Of a stretch of 64,000 nucleotides of DNA, positions 27,302 to 37,897 are shown one piece after another; position 1 is the first letter of the stretch; each line of letters begins with the position of its first letter. The stretch covers positions 1 to 64,000 of the forward strand of contig NZ_FNJK01000004.1 in NCBI RefSeq assembly GCF_900104225.1. Direction: 5' to 3'. Origin of the DNA: Streptococcus equinus (lineage in GTDB: Bacteria > Bacillota > Bacilli > Lactobacillales > Streptococcaceae). The notes under the pieces are model-generated. The model made no database searches and was not told the origin of the DNA. It saw only the letters and a program-made list of their open reading frames with translations. A program made the translations under genes and the position numbers.

Positions 27302-27330
27302 ATTATAAACTAATTCATCCTATTTTTCAA
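27302..27330 (-). promoter_or_regulatory. Promoter of the 26540-27133 gene
   Basis: -35 TTGAAA (27325-27330), 17-base spacer, -10 TATAAT (27302-27307), immediately downstream of the helicase-gene terminator. Confidence 0.75.
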
Positions 27331-27340
27331 AGTTTTCATA

Positions 27341-27376
27341 AAAAGAAAGTCAGTCTTTCTCGAGGGCAGACTGACT
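27341..27376 (-). terminator. Terminator of the SNF2 helicase gene
   Basis: Minus-strand stem AGTCAGTCT / AGACTGACT (9 bp, 11-base loop) followed by TTCTTTTT. Confidence 0.8.
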
Positions 27377-27382
27377 GTTCAT

Positions 27383-30300
27383 TTAATGTTCTAATCCTAG
27401 AATTTCCTTGATTTCTTCTATTGTCATACTTGCTCTTGTTTCATTACCATCAAGAACAGTAGTCACAAGATTTTTCTTACTTTCTTGCATCTCAAGGATT
27501 TTTTCTTCAATAGTTCCACGTGTAATTAAACGATAGACTTCGACGTTTTCTTTTTGTCCAATACGGTGAGCTCGGCTGATAGCCTGCATTTCAACCGCAG
27601 GGTTCCACCAAAGGTCAATCAAGATAACCGTATCAGCTCCTGTTAAGTTAAGACCGACACCTCCTGCTTTCAAGGAAATCAAGAAAGTATCTTTTGACCC
27701 GTTATTAAAGGCACGGGTCATTTCTTGACGTGCATTAGCTGGTGTTGAACCCGTAATTTTATAGGATGTTAAACCAAGTTCTTCAATTTCTTTTTCAGCA
27801 ATATCAAGCATACCACGAAATTGTGAAAAGATAAGTGCTCGGTGCCCATTTTCCTTGATTTGTGTCAACAAATCACGCAAACTATCTAGTTTACCACTTT
27901 CACCATCATATTCCATAAACAAAGCTGGCGTATCACAGATTTGACGTAAACGAGTAATTCCTGACAAAATTTCAATTTTACGGCGGTTAATATCCGCATC
28001 AGAAGCACCAGCGATGGTTTCTTGCATTTGTCGAAGTTGAGCGAGATAAATAGCTTTTTGCTTACGATCTAATTCATTCGGATAATTAATTTCAATCAAA
28101 TCAGGCAACTCTGGTAAAACTTCTTCTTTTCGACGACGCATGATAAATGGCTTAATGAACCGAGCTACTTGTTTAGCATCCATCTTCAAGAAATGTTTTT
28201 TATCCGGTAATAAACCTGGCAAAACAATTTGAAAAATTGACCAAATTTCCAGTAATTTATTTTCAATCGGTGTTCCAGAAAGAGCAAAACAATTCTTAAC
28301 TTCAAACTGGCGCAAATAATGGGCAATCTTAGTTTGAGTATTTTTCATCACTTGCGCTTCATCTAGAATCAAGTAATCAAAATTCAAATGATTGTATTCC
28401 GCAAAATCTTGACGGAAAGAAGAATAACTTGTAATCACCACTTGGTGATCTTCAGCAATAATCTCATCACGCACAGCTTTTAAACCATAAGAAACAGCCA
28501 CATCTATCTCAGGAGCAAAACGTGTAAATTCATCTTTCCAATTATAAATTAAACTTGATGGCGACAAAATCAAAATGTGTGTTTCTTCTTTTAGTTGAGA
28601 TGCTAGAAAAGCGATGGTTTGAAGTGTTTTACCAAGTCCCATATCATCAGCTAAAATACCACCAAATCCATAGTGGTCAAGCATGGACATCCATCGTACA
28701 CCCGTCATTTGGTAGTCACGTAACTGAGTTTGTAAAGGTGGTAAAGTGATCTCAAAACTTTCAGGATGGGTTAAATCATGCGCTAACTGCTCAAATTCCT
28801 TTGAAAATGAAATGCGATCATTTCCTTGGAATAAATCTGAAATTTGAAATGCTGAAATAGCATCCAGTTGCAAATGCCCATTTTCTAGTTGTTTGGCACG
28901 AAGATTTTGTAAAGTAGAGCTGACACGTTGAGTTTCTTCATCAAAAACAACTAACTTACCAGCACCATTAACAAAATATGGCTGATTTTTAAACAAAGCT
29001 TCAAGTGCATCATCAATATCATTTTCAAAAACAGTTGAAAAATCAAATGAAATATCTAGCAGACCACCTTTTGTATGAACAGAAACTTGGGGTTCTTCGA
29101 ACTCACGCATTTCTTCTAATTCATCAGATAAAGTGACCTGACCTAATCGAGCCAATTGAGCCAAAGTCCGTGTGAAGAAATCATACAAATCATCATTAGC
29201 CAAGGGTGCGTGATAAGACAAGAAAGACGCTGAAAATCCATTAGCTTCCAAAGTTCTAAAAACTTTTTCTTCATGCTTAAAGTGACTAGCAAAAGGCAAG
29301 TCTTCTAATTCACGTTTACTTTTGACACTCACATCGCCATAATCAAAGGTCACATGTAAAGCAACTTCCTTATATTCATTAAGTTCTAAATCAAAAGCAA
29401 CCTTGAAATCACGAATATCAAAGCTCTTTGGTGCTTCAACTTTTCCTAGTTCTTTAAAATCTAATAAACTAGCTGCTAATTTTGCTTGGTCATCTAAATC
29501 AAAGAACAGATGTTTGGCTAAATCAGCTTTAATTGGCAAACTACGAATAGCCGTTAAAATCTTTTGTTGCTTCAGATTCAAACTGAAAATAAACCCATTT
29601 GTGAACAAAAAAGCATTATTAAAGAGCGGTTGATATTCTTTTTCACTAATGATTAATTCAATCGATTGACGGTGAACCACCACTTTAAATTGAATTAAGT
29701 CTTCTGAACCACTTAGTGGTCTAAAAATCAGCTGCCCATAAGTTTGATGATTGTGTTCAAATGAAAAATCGTACAGGTCATTGAAAAGTTTGATACCTTC
29801 TTCAAAAGTCCCACTTGTTAATGATAGATTTCGGCCATGATTTGGCAAAATATAATCAATATCAAGATGATCACCATCTGGCAAGATTCTCCACAAAAAT
29901 TGGATTAATTCTTGACTAGGCTCGTCAAATTGGATCAATGACAAAGGCTCAAAATAATTTTTTCCAATTTGATAGTACCCTTCATTTTTAACAACGGTCA
30001 AAAAAGCTTTTATGTCACGAACGACATAAGAACGCTCGTCTGGCAATCGGTTAATTTTTAGAGTCCACCAATAATCGGATGAATAGGGACTTTGACTACC
30101 ATGAGCTGCTAGACGATATTTTGTGGTATCGTCATCATTAATAACCAAACCATCCAAAAAAACACTACCAAACGAAGTATTCTTCTTGGTTTCTTGTTGT
30201 GTTTCTTGATGTGAGCTCAGTTCATCTGACAACTCTTTTCCTTCTGAATTATTTTTAAGATAATATTCTACGGCTGCTAAATGCTCACAATATTTTTTCT

Positions 30301-30475
30301 TGGCAAAAAAGTCACAATCACATCTCACTTGTTCATCTTCTAATGAGTATTGAAGATGATGTTCGCCAACCTTTGCCTGAATTAAATCTTCTCGCTTACT
30401 GATAATTTCAACCAAACCTTGTTCGTAAAGTTCTATACCTTGATTGCGAATTCGACCTGGAATCATTCTACCCAA
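27383..30475 (-). CDS. SNF2-family DEAD/H helicase with SWIM zinc finger
   Basis: The 1030-residue protein starts with a SWIM-type zinc finger (CDCDFFAKKKYCEH, about residues 50-65), then a bacterial SNF2-associated region. The ATPase core follows: DDMGLGKTLQTIAFL (Walker A, near 610), DEAQ (near 706), SGTPIENKL, IFSQFRGMLDIAEKEI, LKAGGVGLNLTGADTVI and ISRAHRIGQKENVEVYRL. It is a dsDNA translocase with no known target in bacteria. The start is TTG at 30473-30475 with AAGGTGG nine bases before; an ATG three codons later is the alternative. Confidence 0.9.
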   Translation of the reverse strand: MGRMIPGRIRNQGIELYEQGLVEIISKREDLIQAKVGEHHLQYSLEDEQVRCDCDFFAKKKYCEHLAAVEYYLKNNSEGKELSDELSSHQETQQETKKNTSFGSVFLDGLVINDDDTTKYRLAAHGSQSPYSSDYWWTLKINRLPDERSYVVRDIKAFLTVVKNEGYYQIGKNYFEPLSLIQFDEPSQELIQFLWRILPDGDHLDIDYILPNHGRNLSLTSGTFEEGIKLFNDLYDFSFEHNHQTYGQLIFRPLSGSEDLIQFKVVVHRQSIELIISEKEYQPLFNNAFLFTNGFIFSLNLKQQKILTAIRSLPIKADLAKHLFFDLDDQAKLAASLLDFKELGKVEAPKSFDIRDFKVAFDLELNEYKEVALHVTFDYGDVSVKSKRELEDLPFASHFKHEEKVFRTLEANGFSASFLSYHAPLANDDLYDFFTRTLAQLARLGQVTLSDELEEMREFEEPQVSVHTKGGLLDISFDFSTVFENDIDDALEALFKNQPYFVNGAGKLVVFDEETQRVSSTLQNLRAKQLENGHLQLDAISAFQISDLFQGNDRISFSKEFEQLAHDLTHPESFEITLPPLQTQLRDYQMTGVRWMSMLDHYGFGGILADDMGLGKTLQTIAFLASQLKEETHILILSPSSLIYNWKDEFTRFAPEIDVAVSYGLKAVRDEIIAEDHQVVITSYSSFRQDFAEYNHLNFDYLILDEAQVMKNTQTKIAHYLRQFEVKNCFALSGTPIENKLLEIWSIFQIVLPGLLPDKKHFLKMDAKQVARFIKPFIMRRRKEEVLPELPDLIEINYPNELDRKQKAIYLAQLRQMQETIAGASDADINRRKIEILSGITRLRQICDTPALFMEYDGESGKLDSLRDLLTQIKENGHRALIFSQFRGMLDIAEKEIEELGLTSYKITGSTPANARQEMTRAFNNGSKDTFLISLKAGGVGLNLTGADTVILIDLWWNPAVEMQAISRAHRIGQKENVEVYRLITRGTIEEKILEMQESKKNLVTTVLDGNETRASMTIEEIKEILGLEH

Positions 30476-30584
30476 TCTAAGCCACCACCTTTTTCCTTAT
30501 CCTTTAATTATATCAAATTCAAGCCTCTTTAGCTTGAAAAAATGACTTTTTGATTTTATTTTTAGTGAAATTTATCAAAATACA

Positions 30585-30611
30585 TCAAAAAAGCACCCAT
30601 TAGGGTGCTTT
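30585..30611 (-). terminator. Terminator of der
   Basis: Minus-strand AAAGCACCC-TAAT-GGGTGCTTT followed by a T run, just behind the der stop. Confidence 0.85.
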
Positions 30612-30619
30612 AAATTTTA

Positions 30620-31930
30620 TTATTTACGTTTGCGGGCAATCAAATTGATTGGTGTACCTTCGAAACCGAAAGCTGCACGGATTTGATTTTCCAAGAAACG
30701 CATATATGAGAAGTGCATAAGCTCTTCTTCGTTAACAAAGATAACAAACGTTGGTGGTTTAACGGAAACTTGTGTGCCGTAGAAGATTTTCAAACGTTTA
30801 CCTTTATCTGTTGGCGTTGGGTTAATCGCAATCGCATCCATGATAACGTCGTTAAGAACAGCTGATGGGATACGTTTGTTTTGGCTTTCGCTGATTTTCT
30901 TAATCATTTCAGGCAATTTGTTCAAACGTTGTTTTGTTGCAGCAGATACGAAGATAATTGGTGCATATGACAAGAATTGGAATTGATCACGAATATCTTC
31001 TTCCCATTTTGCTACAGTGTGGTTATTTTTTTCGATGGTATCCCATTTGTTAACAACGATGATAATCCCTTTACCAGCTTCATGTGCAAAACCAGCGATA
31101 CGTTTATCATACTCACGAATACCTTCTTCAGCGTTAATAACCATAAGAACAATGTCTGAACGATCGATAGCACGCATTGAACGCATCACTGAGTATTTTT
31201 CAGTGTTTTCATAAACTTTACCAGATTTACGCATACCAGCGGTGTCAATCATTGTGTATTCTTGACCTTCGCTGTCAGTAAAGTTAGTATCAATGGCATC
31301 ACGTGTTGTACCAGCAATTGGACTTGCGATAACACGTTCTTCACCAAGAATTGCATTAATCAAGCTTGATTTACCAACGTTTGGACGACCAATCAAACTG
31401 AACTTGATAATGTCTGGATTTTCGTCTTCTTCTTCCACTGGAAGGTTTTCAACGATTGCATCCAAAACATCCCCTGTACCAATCCCGTGAACAGATGAAA
31501 CTGGGTATGGATCACCAAGACCAAGTGAGTAGAAGTCGTAGATATCATTACGCATTTCTGGGTTGTCCACTTTATTAACAACTAGAATAACTGGCTTATT
31601 AGTACGATACAAAATTTTTGAAACGTACTCGTCTGCATCAGTTACACCTTCTTTTCCTGATACCACAAAGACGATAACATCTGCTTCTGTCATCGCAATA
31701 TCAGCTTGGTGTTTGATTTGTTCCATAAATGGTGCATCAACATCATCGATACCACCAGTATCAATCAATGAAAACTTGCGGTTAAGCCATTCACCTGTTG
31801 TATAGATACGGTCACGAGTAACACCCTCGACATCTTCAACAATTGAAATACGCTCACCTGCGATACGGTTAAACAAAGTCGATTTGCCGACGTTTGGACG
31901 TCCGACAATAGCAACTGTAGGTAAAGCCAT
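30620..31930 (-). CDS. der: Ribosome-associated GTPase Der (EngA)
   Basis: The 436-residue protein has two tandem GTPase domains ([14 protein letters not shown] near residue 10 and [14 protein letters not shown] near 183; DTGGID and DTAGMR; NKVD and NKWD) and a C-terminal KH-like domain ([20 protein letters not shown] ... [22 protein letters not shown]). It is essential for 50S assembly. The 138-base region before it holds a small hairpin (GAAGACATC/GATGTTTTC) and no obvious Shine-Dalgarno beyond ACAGGT. Confidence 0.96.
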   Translation of the reverse strand: MALPTVAIVGRPNVGKSTLFNRIAGERISIVEDVEGVTRDRIYTTGEWLNRKFSLIDTGGIDDVDAPFMEQIKHQADIAMTEADVIVFVVSGKEGVTDADEYVSKILYRTNKPVILVVNKVDNPEMRNDIYDFYSLGLGDPYPVSSVHGIGTGDVLDAIVENLPVEEEDENPDIIKFSLIGRPNVGKSSLINAILGEERVIASPIAGTTRDAIDTNFTDSEGQEYTMIDTAGMRKSGKVYENTEKYSVMRSMRAIDRSDIVLMVINAEEGIREYDKRIAGFAHEAGKGIIIVVNKWDTIEKNNHTVAKWEEDIRDQFQFLSYAPIIFVSAATKQRLNKLPEMIKKISESQNKRIPSAVLNDVIMDAIAINPTPTDKGKRLKIFYGTQVSVKPPTFVIFVNEEELMHFSYMRFLENQIRAAFGFEGTPINLIARKRK

Positions 31931-32068
31931 AATTCTTAATACCTGTTCGTTAAAACAGCTCAGCGCTACTTTAAGTGACTACTTGCCACACGAAAACATC
32001 TTGGATGTCTTCGCCGAAATTCCTTTCACATTCTTTTATCTATTTATCACTTTTAATGATTTATACAA

Positions 32069-32971
32069 TTAACGTCGATTTTCACCTTGGAGATGAATTT
32101 CTCGAGCTAAATAACGGATACGTTCCATGACACGCTTGGCTTGCCAAGTTTCATCACCAGAACGTGAGATTGAGAAGTGTTCTTCAAGTCCCTTAAAATC
32201 AAGGTTAGAAGTGAAGAACGTTAGCAGATTTTCTTGCATACGATACTGAAGAATCACTTGGAGCACATCATCACGAATCCAAGAACTTTGTTGTTCAGCA
32301 CCAATATCATCCAGTACCAAAATCTCAGATTGCTTAATTTGGTCAATCTGCTCTTTCACAGTACCAGTATTAATGGCATTCTTAATGTCAACACAGAAAG
32401 TTGGAAAATGCAAGAGAGTTGTTGACTTACCATACTTAGCTGACAGGCGATTTGCTAAGTAAGCCATCAAGTAAGATTTCCCGACACCAAAGGTTCCAAA
32501 AACATAAAGTCCCTTTTGCGGTTTATCTTCAATATTTTTAATGTAATCATTCAAATAATTATAAATCTCAATACGATTAGGATCACCAAGGTCAATATCA
32601 TCAGTTGAAATGTGTTTAAGACTTGTTGGCAAACCAATCAATGTCACACGATTTTTGATATCTTGACGTCTTTTAGCCTCTACCAATTCACGAGTCTCTA
32701 AATAAATAACATCAGCATAACCTTCGTTCATGCTAAGAGCTGGTTTATAACCTTTTGCTACGTAAGAAGCATCATGATTTTGAAACTTCTCACGTTCTAC
32801 CATGAACTGATTAAACTTAGGAAGACTACGATTAATCTGCTCTTGGGTCAAGCCATTTGACGTGATAAAATCAGCAATTTCCTTATCCGCTAAAATAGCT
32901 TGAGTCAATTCATTAAGATCAGTTCGACTTTGGCGAAGCTGTTTAGCCAAGGTTTGTCCGATTTTTTCCAT
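32069..32971 (-). CDS. dnaI: Primosomal protein DnaI, helicase loader
   Basis: The 300-residue AAA+ protein loads the replicative helicase. The N-terminal helicase-binding domain (1-130) is followed by GTFGVGKSYLMAYLANRL (Walker A, near 163), LVLDDIGAEQQSSW (Walker B) and FFTSNLDFKGLEEHF. ATG 32969-32971 has AAGGAG before it. It lies 10 bases after dnaB, in the conserved nrdR-dnaB-dnaI order. Confidence 0.94.
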   Translation of the reverse strand: MEKIGQTLAKQLRQSRTDLNELTQAILADKEIADFITSNGLTQEQINRSLPKFNQFMVEREKFQNHDASYVAKGYKPALSMNEGYADVIYLETRELVEAKRRQDIKNRVTLIGLPTSLKHISTDDIDLGDPNRIEIYNYLNDYIKNIEDKPQKGLYVFGTFGVGKSYLMAYLANRLSAKYGKSTTLLHFPTFCVDIKNAINTGTVKEQIDQIKQSEILVLDDIGAEQQSSWIRDDVLQVILQYRMQENLLTFFTSNLDFKGLEEHFSISRSGDETWQAKRVMERIRYLAREIHLQGENRR

Positions 32972-32981
32972 CACTCACTCC

Positions 32982-34133
32982 TTAATCTTCTAACATGCTA
33001 CGTCTAAGCTCTTCAAGTTTCGCTTTTTCTTCAGCTGTCGCAACATGCTTGTATTCTTTAGCTGTCCACTCAGGGACGTTGCTTTTAGTAACTTTCGCTT
33101 TCGCCTTGCGTTCTTTGTTTCGTTGTGCAAAACTACGCATTTTAAGAACTGCAGCTTCAGCTGTAGCAATTTTTTGGAAAGCAAAATCATTTGCTACCTT
33201 CATAATATAAGGTTTGTTGATATTTGCTGACTGTGTTTTGTTTAAAGTGTAAAGAACCATAACGTTAATCACTTCGTCTAAGAAGTTCATATTAGCCAGT
33301 TCTTCTAGCACTTTACGCTCACTTTCAGTAACCACTGCACGACGAGGAGCTTTGATTTTTTCGAGAAATTCTTTAGCGCTTGCTTGCTTAGCTTCTCGAA
33401 TAATCACTTGTTCCTTGGCATCAAATTGGTCTTTACTTTGCGCATTACCAGCTTTCTTTTGTTCAAGTTGAACTGTCATTCGTTGAGGAGAAATTTTCCC
33501 ATTAATGGCTGTACTTTTTGCTAAACGATAAGTATCAAACCAATTCATCGTGTATTTATCAGCTAAACTGTAAATCAAAACAACATCAGCCTTTTCATCC
33601 TTAAATTGTAAGCCGTCACGTAACATCAAGCGTTCAAAGCTATCCAAATCAAAATGATTTTTTGAAACTGTCTTAGGAACAGAAGGATTTTCATCCACTG
33701 AAAAAATATCAGAGAATTTTTTTGAAACATCACGCGCATTATCAGGTAATGCCACATCCAATTCTGCTACAGCTACTTCGCCAATTCTTTGTTCCAATAA
33801 ACGGCGATAAATGGGATTAGCCAAAAAAGTTTCGCGATTCAAAGCAGGCTGTAACTTCAAGACATAGGCGTCACGTGTTTGGTATAAAACCAATAAATCC
33901 ACCGCTGTTAAAATCGCCAAAGCTTCCTCAACTTCCTGCATGCTAAGTTGTAAATGGTTGAGTATTTCACTAAACTTGTGACGTTTTACACCATCATCAA
34001 AGAAAGCCAAAAGATAATCATACAACAAAACCGCATGATTTCCAATGACTGGATGATAGAGCTGAGTTAGGCTATCTGAATCCAACAAAACCTTATTGTT
34101 TTTAACATATGAAAATTCATCAATCGGTCTCAT
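32982..34133 (-). CDS. dnaB: DnaB/DnaD-like replication initiation protein
   Basis: The 383-residue protein is the Gram-positive DnaB (helicase-loading co-factor, not the helicase). It has two DnaD/DnaB-like domains: an N-terminal winged helix (1-110, [25 protein letters not shown]) and a DnaD C-terminal type domain (about 165-330, [30 protein letters not shown]). The Lys/Arg-rich tail is probably DNA-binding. The start overlaps the nrdR stop by 14 bases. Confidence 0.9.
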   Translation of the reverse strand: MRPIDEFSYVKNNKVLLDSDSLTQLYHPVIGNHAVLLYDYLLAFFDDGVKRHKFSEILNHLQLSMQEVEEALAILTAVDLLVLYQTRDAYVLKLQPALNRETFLANPIYRRLLEQRIGEVAVAELDVALPDNARDVSKKFSDIFSVDENPSVPKTVSKNHFDLDSFERLMLRDGLQFKDEKADVVLIYSLADKYTMNWFDTYRLAKSTAINGKISPQRMTVQLEQKKAGNAQSKDQFDAKEQVIIREAKQASAKEFLEKIKAPRRAVVTESERKVLEELANMNFLDEVINVMVLYTLNKTQSANINKPYIMKVANDFAFQKIATAEAAVLKMRSFAQRNKERKAKAKVTKSNVPEWTAKEYKHVATAEEKAKLEELRRSMLED

Positions 34134-34614
34134 CTAGCTTACTTCTTTTCTTCTTACTACGTACGCGATTCGTAATTTGCTGAAGAAGTTCCTCGATCTC
34201 ATCAACATCTTTAAATGATTTGTAAACTGAGGCAAAGCGAACATAAGTAATTTCATCAAGTTCAGCTAACTCATCCATCACAAGATTACCAATCACCGTA
34301 CTTGGAACTTCACTTTCGTATTCACTACGAATTTTTTGTTCAATACGTGACACAACTTGTTCAATATCATCACTTGATACTGGACGTTTTTGTGCACTTT
34401 GGAAAATACCATTCAAGATTTTTTCTCGAGAAAATTGTTCACGCGTTCCATCTTTTTTAATGACTAACAAGGGTAGTTCTTCAACGCGTTCAAAGGTTGT
34501 AAAACGCGCATGACAATTTTCACATTCTCGACGTCGTCTAATCGTATTACCATCCTCAGCTTGACGGCTATCAATGACGCTCGATTTATTATAATTACAT
34601 TTTGGACAACGCAT
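34120..34614 (-). CDS. nrdR: NrdR, transcriptional repressor of ribonucleotide reductase genes
   Basis: The 164-residue protein has an N-terminal zinc ribbon (CPKCNY at 3-8 and CENCHARF near 31-38) and an ATP-cone domain ([29 protein letters not shown]) that senses ATP/dATP. The preferred ATG is 34612-34614 (MRCPKC is the invariant start); an upstream in-frame codon at 34635 is not used by family standards. First gene of the nrdR-dnaB-dnaI operon. Confidence 0.94.
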   Translation of the reverse strand: MRCPKCNYNKSSVIDSRQAEDGNTIRRRRECENCHARFTTFERVEELPLLVIKKDGTREQFSREKILNGIFQSAQKRPVSSDDIEQVVSRIEQKIRSEYESEVPSTVIGNLVMDELAELDEITYVRFASVYKSFKDVDEIEELLQQITNRVRSKKKRSKLDETD

Positions 34615-34751
34615 ACAAACACCCCATTCTACCAATTATTCTAATACTTAATTTTAACATAAATTCAACCATTATGAAAGTAATACCAGACTTCGCTGGC
34701 TCAGTTACCGTTTTCCCTTTTCTAACAAAATATAATGACATACTTTTTTAG

Positions 34752-34787
34752 AAAAACGAACAGACCGAGAAGAGAGCTCAGTCTGTC
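34752..34787 (-). terminator. Terminator of covR-covS
   Basis: Minus-strand stem ACAGACTGAG / CTCGGTCTGT (10 bp, one G:U) followed by TCGTTTTT, three bases after the covS stop. Confidence 0.75.
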
Positions 34788-34789
34788 TT

Positions 34790-36265
34790 TTAATCATATT
34801 CTGCCTCAACTCTAGGAATAACCAAGGTAAACTCAGTTCCCTCGTCAACAACACTGCTGACACTAACTTTGAGGTCATAAGCATCTACGATTTGCTTAAG
34901 AATGGCCAAACCAATCCCAAGCCCACCTTGTGTCGAAACACGATTTCGTGACTTATCTGTGCGATAAAAACGTTCAAAGATATGATTTAAGTCATCTTGC
35001 GAAATACCTTCACCCTCATCTCGAACTTTAACAATCGCATTATCACCCAAAACATCCAAAGTCACATGGATATTTTTGTTACCTGAAGAATATTTAACGC
35101 CATTATCAATTAAAATTAAAATAGCCTGTTCAAAATGATGTTTGTAAATTTCAGCATAAATACAATCATCAATTGTCGATGTCAATGAGAATCGAAAATC
35201 TGGATATAAAATACGGAAATTGCCTAAAACAACATCGATAGCTTGTCTCAAATCAGTAATTTCTCCCTTGTGAAGGTCAAAGCTCCCCTGAACACGGACC
35301 ATATCCAGCATATCATTTACCATAATAGACATTCGATCAGCTTCATGGTAAGCAGCATCAAGACTTTCACTCAATATTTCGGGGTCATCTTTTCCCCAGC
35401 GTTGTAGCAATCCTAAATGCCCTTTAATAACAGCAATCGGAGTTCTCAATTCGTGACTAACATCACTAACAAAACGCGTTTGACGTTTGGCATAGCCTTC
35501 GATTTGCTCCAACATATTGTCAAAAGTCAATGATAATCTCTCAATATCATCACCAGATTTAATGTCTGATCTCAAAGCTAAATCACTTGGATTTTCAGAA
35601 AGCTCATCTAGAAAATCTTGAAAATCTCGTAATGGTTTTAAGGAACGGTGAGAAATTACCACTAAAACCTTAAAAATCAAACAAGCTTCAATCAGTTCAC
35701 AAACCAACAGAATGGCTACCAAAGCTTGGCGTGCCATATAGTAGGAAGTAAAACTTTGATAAACAGTTACGTAACCAATTACCTCACGACTATCTTTGGA
35801 ATAAACTTTTTCACTCTGATAAAAACCACTAAAAGCTGGTGAACGGTAGCTCCCCGTTTCACCAACTTTTTTAATTTTTATGTTCGATAGCACTTTATTG
35901 GTTGTCAAAACTAATTGTTTATTTTTATTGTAAATAGAAACATCTTGATTCTCAAAAACCAAATCATCAACGCCACCTTGCTTGTCAAAAACATAGGTTT
36001 TATTACCATCTTCAACAAGTGAACCAGTAGCATTGAATTGTTCCAACAAGTCTAATAAATTGTCTTCTGTTAAAGAAGATTCTTTAGACAAAAACTCCCT
36101 AACAACTTCTGTGGCTTGTTCAGTATTGTAGCGGTCTTGTGCAAGAAATACTCGAGTCACCCCGATATAAACAAGCAAATTAAAGACCGACAAAACCAGC
36201 AGAATCCACTGAAATGATGTTACGGAAATTTTTTTAGATAATGACTTTTTAAAGCACTTTATCAT
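34790..36265 (-). CDS. covS: CovS (CsrS) sensor histidine kinase
   Basis: The 491-residue membrane kinase has helices at about 18-38 and 190-212 flanking an extracellular sensor domain, a HAMP linker, the phospho-acceptor His in FVSDVSHELRTPIAVIKGH (near 277), and HATPase motifs DNGVKYS, DEGEGIS and TQGGLGIGLAI. Adjacent covR confirms identity. The pair controls virulence and cell-surface genes in streptococci, sensing Mg2+ and host peptides in S. pyogenes. It starts one base after covR ends. Confidence 0.92.
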   Translation of the reverse strand: MIKCFKKSLSKKISVTSFQWILLVLSVFNLLVYIGVTRVFLAQDRYNTEQATEVVREFLSKESSLTEDNLLDLLEQFNATGSLVEDGNKTYVFDKQGGVDDLVFENQDVSIYNKNKQLVLTTNKVLSNIKIKKVGETGSYRSPAFSGFYQSEKVYSKDSREVIGYVTVYQSFTSYYMARQALVAILLVCELIEACLIFKVLVVISHRSLKPLRDFQDFLDELSENPSDLALRSDIKSGDDIERLSLTFDNMLEQIEGYAKRQTRFVSDVSHELRTPIAVIKGHLGLLQRWGKDDPEILSESLDAAYHEADRMSIMVNDMLDMVRVQGSFDLHKGEITDLRQAIDVVLGNFRILYPDFRFSLTSTIDDCIYAEIYKHHFEQAILILIDNGVKYSSGNKNIHVTLDVLGDNAIVKVRDEGEGISQDDLNHIFERFYRTDKSRNRVSTQGGLGIGLAILKQIVDAYDLKVSVSSVVDEGTEFTLVIPRVEAEYD

Positions 36266-36957
36266 TATTTTTCTCGAATAATATAACCCATTCCACGAAC
36301 AGTTTGGATATATGATTCTTTACCAGGAATATCGATTTTTCCACGAAGGTAGCGAATGTAAACATCCACGACATTTGTTTCAATGTCAGTATCATAACGC
36401 CAAACACTTGCCAAAAGTTCTTCACGTGTCATTACGCGATTAACATTTGAAAGAAGCACGCTTAACAAGTCATATTCACGTTTTGTTAATGAAATTTCAT
36501 CATCACCACGCACTGCAGAACGATTTTGTGGATTTAAACGAAGTCCAAGTAGACCTTCTTTTGCTTGACCTTCTTTGTCTTGCTTAGAATTAGCATCTTG
36601 ACGACGGAATACGGCACGAACACGAGCCAATAATTCTTCAATTGCAAATGGTTTTACAATGTAATCATCTGCTCCACGGTCAAGACCAGCAACAATATCC
36701 ATAATTGAATCACGAGCTGTCATCATGATGATTGAAGTGTCTTTTTCTAGACGAAGACGACGTGTGATTTCGAATCCGTCCATATCAGGCAACATCAAGT
36801 CCAATAGAATCAAATCGAAATCATCATCTAAAGCTGTTTGGAGCCCCAAACGTCCATTTGTCTCAACAACTACTGAATACCCCTCATGTTGTAATTCTAA
36901 AGACACAAAGCGCGCAAGATTTTTTTCATCCTCAATAATTAAAATCTTTTTACTCAT
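36265..36957 (-). CDS. covR: CovR (CsrR) response regulator
   Basis: The 230-residue OmpR-type regulator is very close to S. pyogenes CovR: MSKKILIIEDEKNLARFVSLELQ, phospho-acceptor D53, regulatory T65 (Stk target in S. pyogenes), and a winged-helix end ETNVVDVYIRYLRGKIDIPGKESYIQTVRGMGYIIREK. ATG 36955-36957 follows AAAGGTTGGTGACA. Four ATTAAA motifs (CovR consensus ATTARA) lie upstream. Confidence 0.95.
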   Translation of the reverse strand: MSKKILIIEDEKNLARFVSLELQHEGYSVVVETNGRLGLQTALDDDFDLILLDLMLPDMDGFEITRRLRLEKDTSIIMMTARDSIMDIVAGLDRGADDYIVKPFAIEELLARVRAVFRRQDANSKQDKEGQAKEGLLGLRLNPQNRSAVRGDDEISLTKREYDLLSVLLSNVNRVMTREELLASVWRYDTDIETNVVDVYIRYLRGKIDIPGKESYIQTVRGMGYIIREK

Positions 36958-36973
36958 TGTCACCAACCTTTTA

Positions 36974-37187
36974 TTTAATGTAAAGATTATAAAATCTAAT
37001 AATTTGCCTAGTACACAGCTATCGTTACCGTTTTAATTTTCGTTCATTTATGAGAAAAATTCCATCCATCATTCCATCCCTTTTTAATATTTCTCTCAAA
37101 AATAACCTACTCAGCCAAGTATACTATATTGCTCTAAAAGTATATCAAAGTGTAAACGATAATTCAAGAAAATTTTATCTTTTTAAT
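36974..37187 (-). promoter_or_regulatory. covR upstream region with four CovR-type ATTAAA motifs
   Basis: On the minus strand ATTAAA occurs at 36974-36979, 37032-37037, 37083-37088 and 37182-37187. ATTARA is the known CovR binding consensus. The region is AT-rich, so some matches are expected by chance. Confidence 0.4.
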
Positions 37188-37197
37188 GAAAATTATA

Positions 37198-37737
37198 TTA
37201 ATCTTCAAACAAGCCATTTAAAGCAGAAAATGGATTATTTTCCTTTTTCTTTTCATTTTGTAATGCTTCATATTGATCTTCTGTCATAACTGACCAATTT
37301 TGACCTGATGGCATGTCATCTGATTGACGTTCAGCATCACTTAAAACTTGCATTGGAATTGTCAAAAGAATATTATCGATTGCACTTTCTTCCAAATCAA
37401 TAAAATCATCTTCTAGTACTAAAGCAAGATTTTCTTTCACTAAATCTTCTTTAGTGTGAAGATCAGCAGACTCAACAAAGACTTCTGAAACTGCTTCAAC
37501 CTGATGAACGTCAACAGGTTGCATTGAACGACTAGATGGTAAAGTAATAGTATAATCCAATTGATAGTTTAATAAATACAATCCATCATCATATGAAACA
37601 ATTCCGTTTACTGAAACGTCCTTGACATCTAAAATTTCACTTGAGCGTTGCATTAATTTTTCTTTAATATTCAAAGATTCATTAAAAGCAATTCCCTCAG
37701 CATTTTTCTTTATTTCTGAAATAGCTATCATCAACAT
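37198..37737 (-). CDS. YceD/DUF177 family protein
   Basis: The 179-residue acidic protein matches the DUF177 (YceD) family, with N-terminal ISEIKKNAEGIAFNESLNI, a central VSYDDGLYLLNYQLDYTITLPSSRSMQPV and the acidic C-terminal FSALNGLFED. In many bacteria YceD precedes rpmF and influences 23S rRNA or L32; no rpmF follows here. ATG 37735-37737 comes after AGGGGTAGA. It precedes covR by about 240 bases. Confidence 0.85.
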   Translation of the reverse strand: MLMIAISEIKKNAEGIAFNESLNIKEKLMQRSSEILDVKDVSVNGIVSYDDGLYLLNYQLDYTITLPSSRSMQPVDVHQVEAVSEVFVESADLHTKEDLVKENLALVLEDDFIDLEESAIDNILLTIPMQVLSDAERQSDDMPSGQNWSVMTEDQYEALQNEKKKENNPFSALNGLFED

Positions 37738-37843
37738 TCTACCCCTTTTAAATTTCCATACCATTATACCAGCTTTTTTGCCTCTTGTCTTTATGATATT
37801 GATGTCAAATTCATAACATTAAGTTTCGTTTTTTGTTAAAAGC

Positions 37844-37870
37844 AAAAAACTGAGGAAATAACCTCAGTTT
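37844..37870 (-). terminator. Terminator of lemA-htpX
   Basis: Minus-strand AAACTGAGG-TTATTT-CCTCAGTTT followed by a T run. Confidence 0.85.
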
Positions 37871-37897
37871 CTTTTAATAATTATAAGATAAAATTGT

